A stretch of DNA of 64,000 bases from Rugalucina vietnamica (taxonomy: Eukaryota; Mollusca; Bivalvia; Lucinida; Lucinidae), in NCBI GenBank assembly GCA_964017185.1, contig OZ024877.1, positions 7,604,006 to 7,668,005 on the forward strand, written 5' to 3'. Shown here piece by piece: positions 58,971 to 64,000 of this stretch. The notes beneath the pieces were generated by a model that did not search any database, was not told the DNA's origin, and was given only the letters and a program-made list of their open reading frames with translations. Each line of letters opens with the position of its first letter. Positions within the stretch are counted from its first letter, which is position 1. Both the position numbers and the translations under genes were made by a program.

Positions 58971-59890
58971 TTAGTAACTAGCTTTTCTCGTATCAGATCT
59001 TTTTTCGATGTCGGCGATGGACAATCTACAGATGTAAAACAAAACCGGCTCAAATTTTACTGAATCCAACCTAATTAGGACCTTTCCAATTAATGTTTGT
59101 AAGCATAAGATTTACTTCACGTATCCTTTGAGAACCACTAGATGATCGATCACTGGTCCTTGATCGATCACTTGTCGTCTTACGCTACCCCACCCACTGG
59201 TGGCGGTGGTTCGGATTGTTTTTAATCTGTTAAATTTACACCTTAAAGACTATAAATATTTTGTTGACGATGTTTAACATGTGCAATCGCCAATGTCCAC
59301 CTACTCGCAGTAAACAAGGTGCAGATTCAAATAATCATAGAGGAAACCGAATCAGGTAGTGAAATTTCGAGTCCTTCTTCGCTTGACAAAGTTATCTTTG
59401 AGACAACTAAACACCGAAGTGCTAATCAGCGGTACCAAGTAATGTCATACCGGTTCAGGCTGTTAAACAGGGCTTAACATTGGCTAAGTCAGCATGAATG
59501 AATTAGTTTCAATGAACCATTTCCATGCATTTCAGAAGCATATCTCATTTCAACTGCCTCCCGCCATCCAACTAGCAAAGAACGATTTCTGTTGCTATGC
59601 AACAATTACGGTGAGAATGAACCACAGCTTGTACAGGAAAAATAATGATAAAACGAAAGTAAAGAAAAACAGGTTTTGCATTTCAAACGCAGTTTCGAGC
59701 GTTTGTATGTTCTTGTGTAATTTTATTTTCAACTATCACAAGTCTAGCATATTTTTATTTGTAAGATTAAATGGTTTCGCTTGGCGGAATTCGACTGCGG
59801 TAAAAATTTCCGGAAGTTGAATGACTCACAAAAATCGACGTCTTCATACTGCAAAACAGAATAGAACAGAACAGAACTTCTAATCGTAAA

Positions 59891-59945
59891 GCAACCAACA
59901 CCTCGTTGTTGTCGCTGCGCGACAACAACTCGGTTGGTTGGTTGC
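59891..59945. repeat. Short GC-rich palindrome
   Basis: Sequence gcaaccaacacctcgttgtt, then gtcgctgcgcgac, pairs with aacaactcggttggttggtt. Arms are about 25 bp. It may be the residue of a collapsed foldback element. Confidence 0.6.
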
Positions 59946-60333
59946 TATCATCAACACTTAATGTTCTAATATTCCTATCTGGTCAAATTCAGCACACAGA
60001 TTTGTCTCCCTTACACCACAATATAATCCAAAAACTAAATCCTTTACCTCTTTCAGCTATCTATCACAAGACTTTCATCACACCTGATATATCATACCAT
60101 GCAGGAAAAAAATCTAAATCGTTTAATATATTAAAATTCCAAAGCATTCCTTGTAGTACTACAAGTAATCATACTTTAAAACACAATTACCCTTCTACAT
60201 CTTTACACATCTAAATACAACTGAACAAAGCTACACTTGCTTCAGAATCTGACCAAACAAATTTCTATCAAGCCATTAATTAGGCAGTGAGTCAGAGAGA
60301 AAAACTAATTAATCTGGGCAGGCAATTATAATT

Positions 60334-60554
60334 GAGCCACCTCGTGGGAAAACCAACAATGTGGTTTCCGAACAGGTCCGACACAAACTGGGCTGTACAG
60401 TCACAGAAAAGAGCTAGAAGCTTGAAATTTTGGATTTAAGTAGAAGAGGAATTGTACTATCCGGGTAGCGAAAACAAAGGCGCTGATCAGCTTCGCGGTT
60501 ATCGCGAAGCTGATCTGCGCCTTTGTTTTCGCCTATGCAGATTGTTGGTGGCTC
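60334..60554 (-). mobile_element. MITE-A copy A34, right end trimmed
   Basis: The left part is near consensus. The right terminus is shortened (attgttggtggctc). The flanks share attataatt at 60325-60333 and 60556-60564. Confidence 0.87.
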
Positions 60555-61359
60555 TATTATAATTAGACAAAGAGCAGAAGAGCTCATTAACCAGTTTCAA
60601 TTTCCAGTCCAACTGCTAGAAATACACAAATTAATAGGATTTAGGAATTAATGAAACTTTCAGCTTTCAATTTTTTTTTGTCTTCTGATGCTGCATGTAC
60701 ATGCACACAATGTCTATAATACATGTATGAAGATTTTTATTGTTGCCACAACATTAGAAAATTGGTAGGCTGGCTGGATTCTCATGTTTCGAATTACGTC
60801 ACAAAAAACAGCTTAAGTTCCAAGTCTTGTGTTAGTATAGTTCGGGTTAAAGATTTAGGTCCCTTGGAACTTTTAAACATTTGGCACAACAAAGTTAGTC
60901 TCATCAGAGGCAAGTGGCTTAATCACTAGATTTTGAGCTTGATCTGTTCAGAAAGCCATTGAAAGAACTATTTCTAAAATTTAATGTTACCTTTTGATGG
61001 TCATCGACTGCGGGAATGGTCTTTGGCTATTCAATCTTCAATCTATTCACCACTTTCAGGACTACTGGACTGGTCTAGAGGTTCTGGATGCTGGACCTGC
61101 AATGAGACAAATACAACATCATTTGAGTAATGTCAAGAGGTCATCTGGCTTGCTGCTTAGTGCTTATGTTGGTGCTGGTGGCACCCATTTTTACATCCCA
61201 CACAACAGCAAAGGTCATTTAAAGATGTGACCTCTGTTTAAAGTTTCATCTGAAGCTTGGGATCAAACTCCTGTCCTCTGGTTACGCATGTAAGTGGCTT
61301 TTATTCTAGGTTGCGTACTCACAACGTAAGACTTTCATGTTACCACCAATCAGATGTTA

Positions 61360-61811
61360 TGCACCAGTCATTTGTATCCCCGGCCCACGTAGGGCAGGGG
61401 ATAGCGGTGCTCAGCGGGGCTAAAGTGCCAGGTTTTAACCTATGATAAGTCGCGGTAGTGCCAGGGATGTACCAGGTTTTTAAATTCCCGCCAATATATT
61501 AGGTCACATTAATTCAAATTAAATATTAATTCTTTTTTTAACATTTGATTATTTGTAAGGTCCTTTTTTAATTTGCAAATGTACCTGTACATTTGCATGC
61601 ATAAATTCAAGCCCCTCTCATATTTCAGTTTCATCAGAACAACTCCCAGCTCTTGTTCCACATTATTGTCATCTGCGGGCTTTTAGCAGGAATTTTACCA
61701 CAAATCTGACCCCGCAGTGCCGGGCTTTTACCAGGACTTTAAAAATTGAAAAGTTAAAGGCCCCGCTATTCCCCGGCCCTAGGGGAGCCGAAGACACAAA
61801 TGACTGGTGCA
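61360..61811. mobile_element. Harbinger-like MITE with TTA TSD
   Basis: The ends tgcaccagtcatttgtatcc and gacacaaatgactggtgca extend into GC-rich inverted arms of about 55 bp (cccggccc…gataGcgg). TTA flanks both sides (61357-61359, 61812-61814), the TSD type of PIF/Harbinger. A 62-codon ORF covering the left end is a shadow. Confidence 0.82.
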
Positions 61812-62097
61812 TTATATTTAAGCAAAATTGTTAAGCCTGAAATATTCAAAATTGATTTCAAAATCATCTGTTTTCCTCCTTTTCTTTTAACATTTTGCAC
61901 TGAAATTTGATTTTGAAGATAAATCACAAACAGTCAACTAATTTACTTAGATTTTTTTCTTCAAGTCTGCGGAGGTTAATCAAATTAGTCGTCAGAAGAC
62001 ATATTCAGACTGTTTCTGAAAATGAGGCATTCTTCAATCTTTACTGTCACGAAAAGCAGCTTGTGACATTCAGGATCCAAATTTCATTGTCGTTTTG

Positions 62098-62355
62098 GAT
62101 ATTAGGATAACATTTCCGTGTAATATATACCCCATTATACTCCACTTTTATATAGCAAAACTGGGGTACACAAGGATATACCTATTTTTCTTATTTTAGC
62201 TCCAAAATATAGATTGTGGGTTCCCGTTAGAACCGCCTTGCCGAGGCGGTTCTAATGTGTACCCACAATGTATCTTTTGAGCAAAAATAAGAAAATCCAA
62301 TTTTTTCAACTTAGGAAAAATCTGTATTATCACATGGGAATGTTATAGTAACATG
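62098..62355 (-). mobile_element. MITE-B copy B10, diverged ends
   Basis: Left end is tattaggataacatttccgt; the core is intact (gccttgccgaggcggttcta). The right end is eroded (gttatagtaacatg). Confidence 0.82.
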
Positions 62356-62382
62356 TTATTGGAGTTTCATACTCAATGGCTT

Positions 62383-62418
62383 GAAATACCAAAGACAGGT
62401 TTTCTCATGTTGCGACTC
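62383..62418 (+). mobile_element. MITE-A terminal scrap
   Basis: Only a right-terminus fragment survives (caggttttctcatgttgcga, then ctc). Confidence 0.5.
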
Positions 62419-63014
62419 ATGTTATTTTCAGAGCAGCATAATCAAGCAGTTAACTTTAATATTTATTAACTCCCCTTGCAAAATAGCTTATTTCCCTTCA
62501 TTTCTCTTAGTACTATGCTCCATCATTTCAACAGGTTGCATTGAAGTGATTAAATATGCATCTTCAAAATGTGACATGCGTTTTTAAAAACTTGTAACGA
62601 AATCAACAGGTGATCATTATTTTTATTTCCAATTGATTATGTTATATCATACACAATTTCTCACTCATATTACAAAACGTTTATTACATTACAAATGTAA
62701 ACTTACAAAAAGAATTATACCAAGCAAAATAAACTGTCAAATAATTTGAATTCGCTTTTCATCCTATTAAGTTTACATGAAATAATATCGCTAATTTGGA
62801 CAATTTTGAACCTAATAGATACTCCTTTTAAATGTTATTAAAATAATATAATTTGGCAATAAATAACAATATATTTAAAGAAATATTGCGATAGCTCAAA
62901 TTTTTGACGCCCAATTTTAAAAAAATGGTGTGTCTTCCTCAAACAAACAGCACTAAATGACATATCATATAACATCTCTTCAAGTGTGCATGTCCTATAT
63001 ACATGTACTTGCAT

Positions 63015-63257
63015 CATCATGATAACATGTCCGCATAATGTATACCCCTTATACCCCACTTTTATATAGCAAAATTGAGCTACGCAGGGGTATACCTATT
63101 TTTCTTATTTTTGCTCTTTTACATAGATTGTGGGTACACGTTAGAACCGCCTCACCGAGCAAAAATAAGAAAAATATCAAAATTTTTTCAACTGACAATT
63201 TTCATTTTTTACAACTTTAAAAATCTCTGTATATTGCATGGGCATGTTTTCATAATG
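63015..63257 (-). mobile_element. MITE-B copy B11, half core
   Basis: Ends catcatgataacatgtccg and gggcatgttttcataatg are present. After cgcctcaccga the second half of the palindrome is deleted, back to gcaaaaataag. Confidence 0.85.
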
Positions 63258-63363
63258 TATTGTCGATGCAAAATATCTGATGATACGTTTTTTTAGTTAT
63301 TTCACCAAGAAAGTAACATTCTGTATACCTTTGAATTCCTACCAATCAAAAGATAAACAAGAG

Positions 63364-64000
63364 GACCAATGGTCCTGTAAACGCTCACCTGAGAACTGGG
63401 ATATGCAACCTAAGCTGACCTTGCCGTAAAATAGGTCAAGGCCATCCAAGGGTCATGATTTATACAAACTTTGTAGAGCTGTATTCATTGATGCTTCAGG
63501 CCAAGTTTCAAAGGCCTTCTGGTTCTGAAGAAGAAGATCTATAATGGTTTTTGCTATTTATAGCCATGGCAGACATCTTGGTCATGTGACCTTGACCATT
63601 TATATAACCTTCATTCTCTCTTCCTAAGAATACTCACCAAAACTTTTGGCTTTGATTAGCCAAACGGTTTCAGAGAAAAAGATCTTTGAATATTATGGTA
63701 ATATACATGTATATTGGCCCGGGGTGGGGGCAGACTTGCCCCTGGGGTCCTTTTTTTTCAGAATCATAAATATTCAGTCCATTTGCCCATTTCCATAAAG
63801 TTTTTCCTGTCAAATGACATTTTGAAAATTTTCCCCATTAAAATGCATGGGCGACCTATGTTGACCTTGCCGTAAAATAGGTCAAGGTCATCCCAGGGTC
63901 ATGATGTATATAAACTTTGTAGAGCTCCTCCCCCTGATGCTTCATGCCAGGTTTCAAAATCATAGGCCTTCTGGTTCTGGAGAAGAAGATTTTTTAAAGG
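63364..64000 (+). mobile_element. Second copy of the tandem-unit element, cut by window end
   Basis: Same start (agaggaccaatggtcctg, cgctcacctgag) and same internal unit. A second unit begins near 63858 (gttgaccttgcc). It runs off the right edge. Confidence 0.88.

Larger units (their letters stand above)
36657..64000 (-). other. Upstream intron and/or 5' flank of ZFHX
   Basis: No promoter or first exon was recognised on the minus strand. Unlisted gaps (37316-38085, 39279-39897, 41264-41838, 42257-42888, 43159-43461, 45051-45692, 47312-47749, 49344-49846, 50039-51117, 53749-54307, 54759-55587, 55819-56838, 57396-57820, 58971-59890, 59946-60333, 60565-61356, 61815-62097, 62419-63014) show only AT-rich sequence and featureless ORFs under 110 codons. 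A possible decayed SINE-like stretch lies at about 55270-55440. Confidence 0.5.

Overview
The window looks like nuclear DNA of an invertebrate animal, most likely a bivalve mollusc. It is AT-rich, intron-like and packed with short non-autonomous transposons, tRNA-derived SINEs and minisatellites. The only convincing coding exon is a lophotrochozoan-type ZFHX3/ZFHX4 (zfh-2) exon. The bivalve assignment rests on the style of the repeats, including a 'gaggaccaatggtcct' element with about 450-bp internal repeats, and is an inference.

Gene content: one protein-coding exon at 32036-35498 on the minus strand encodes the N-terminal 1154 residues of a ZFHX3/4-family zinc-finger homeobox transcription factor. 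It has a splice acceptor with a branch-point-like CTAAC, 49 nt of 5'UTR with in-frame stops and two upstream ATGs, and a consensus donor at its 3' end. I found no further exon. Positions 1-32035 therefore read as the downstream intron, since the homeodomain exons must lie beyond the left edge or be too small to recognise. Positions 35548-64000 read as upstream intron and/or 5' flank.

Repeat content: the dominant component is a MITE family of about 235 bp, provisionally called MITE-A. It has GAGCCGCC...GGCGGCTC termini, an internal 19-bp-arm hairpin and 4-bp AT-rich target duplications. About 33 copies or fragments are spread over the whole window, roughly one per 2 kb and about 11% of the sequence. 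A second family of about 265 bp (MITE-B) has a cruciform core and is present about 11 times. Others are a hAT-like element with an 8-bp TSD (13654-14264), a Harbinger-like element with TTA TSD (61360-61811), two copies of a 'ggttataaaac' element, foldback elements at 46.3, 54.3 and 58.3 kb, two SINE families, a 1.8-kb internally tandem element nested in a MITE-B, and minisatellites with 24-, 26-, 30-, 38/76- and 83-bp units.

Most unusual: a 785-bp segment (38474-39258) has 11-bp inverted termini but is bracketed by a perfect 20-bp direct repeat. Three MITE-A copies also sit between direct repeats of 17, 20 and about 28 bp rather than the usual 4 bp. These duplications are far longer than the TSDs of known cut-and-paste families and are the best candidates for something undescribed. 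Orientation convention: MITE-A is '+' when its hairpin lies near the left end; MITE-B is '+' when its 'gggcaag/cttgccc' terminus is at the left.
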